From positions 633,040-697,039 of the forward strand of contig NZ_DS989905.1 in the NCBI RefSeq assembly GCF_000155595.1: DNA of 64,000 bases, given 5' to 3'. A model generated the notes under the pieces. That model was given only the letters and a program-made list of their open reading frames with translations. It did not search any database and was not told where the DNA came from. Within the stretch, counting starts at the first letter, position 1, and each line of letters opens with the position of its first letter. Positions 63,529 to 64,000 of the stretch are shown here, in pieces. The translations under genes and the position numbers were made by a program. The stretch is from Synechococcus sp. PCC 7335. Its GTDB lineage: Bacteria; Cyanobacteriota; Cyanobacteriia; Phormidesmidales; Phormidesmidaceae.

Positions 63529-64000
63529 ATGACTTTGGAGATCAAACCGTTGTAAGCACTGAAATCTCGCATGAGTTGTTGTTCATCAAGTAACGATTTT
63601 ACCGTCGTTTCAGCCATCACTTTCCGAGAACCCTTGAAGAGCGCTATTGCATCCGAATAGCCATCTAGGACATATGTCTAAAAGCATCGTCAACCACATC
63701 TCATAGGCTCTCGAACTGTTGTATCGTCTTTCCTAGATAGTACTTCAGGTTCGCCTATGCATAGAAGCCGAGAAATTCTGACAGATAAGCTCATTGTTTC
63801 AGATTCTATTGCCGATTTCTCAAGGGTTACAGGCATTGCCAAAGCTAAGTACAATTTTTTAATGAGCATAGATGCTTAGTGGTGAAGCCATTGTCAGTAA
63901 AGCGTTTTAGCCTTATCTGTTAAAATTTCTCTGTGCCTATACGCGGGCCTTAATGGTTACTGGTGTTTCTTTTGCCAAGTGGCAGCGCAAATTTGATACA
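63529..64000. other. Right edge; no gene recognised
   Basis: No frame of convincing length or family is seen in the last 472 bases on either strand. Confidence 0.4.

Overview
This window looks like cyanobacterial accessory DNA, most likely a plasmid or a plasmid-derived island. The evidence is repeated HIP1-type octamers (GCGATCGC), a giant RTX protein, STAND NTPases with WD40 repeats, pentapeptide-repeat proteins, and a cluster of partition (ParA with a ParB-like partner), AbrB-Doc toxin-antitoxin and tyrosine recombinase genes at 49.8-54.7 kb. I saw no rRNA, tRNA, CRISPR array, housekeeping gene or recognisable replication initiator.

Layout. 0.5-8.9 kb: a NB-ARC NTPase followed closely by a 2317-residue RTX adhesin or exoprotein. 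9.5-16.6 kb: a dead Tn3-family transposon. A group II intron sits inside its left terminal repeat, and its transposase carries a nonsense codon, a frameshift and an IS. 16.8-20.2 kb: an AT-rich orphan gene of 1148 codons. 20.5-22.4 kb: an IS1-family remnant interrupted by both a 99-bp MITE-like element and another IS. 22.4-27.9 kb (minus strand): a compact six-gene cassette with a DUF4407 membrane protein, a coiled-coil protein, a second membrane protein, a VirD4/HerA-like ATPase, an acidic Cys-containing protein and a one-TM protein. This is the best candidate for an undescribed system. 28.4-32 kb: a scrap heap of IS21, two IS6-type elements and a truncated group II intron. 32-35.5 kb: a STAND NTPase with 14 WD40 repeats. 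36-40 kb: a small membrane protein, a kinase/SelO-like protein and a methyltransferase, separated by long non-coding spacers. 40-47.2 kb: an IS6-type element and small metabolic or stress genes, ending in a MerR - carboxymuconolactone decarboxylase-like - aldo/keto reductase operon with a textbook MerR promoter. 47.3-54.7 kb: plasmid-type genes, one split by a second identical copy of the 1326-bp IS. 55-64 kb: another IS, a DUF6463-like membrane protein, an LCM-type methyltransferase, several unrecognised small genes and two pentapeptide-repeat genes, one of them broken at a perfect 20-bp inverted repeat.

The region has been reworked mainly by insertions, many of them nested. Several can be reconstructed to the base from target duplications. 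The intron lies exactly between the two halves of the Tn3 repeat, and an 8-nt exon/intron pairing supports the boundary. The 1326-bp IS left clean 9-10 bp duplications. The MITE excises in silico to restore an IS1 reading frame. All functional assignments come from motif recognition only; no database search was possible.
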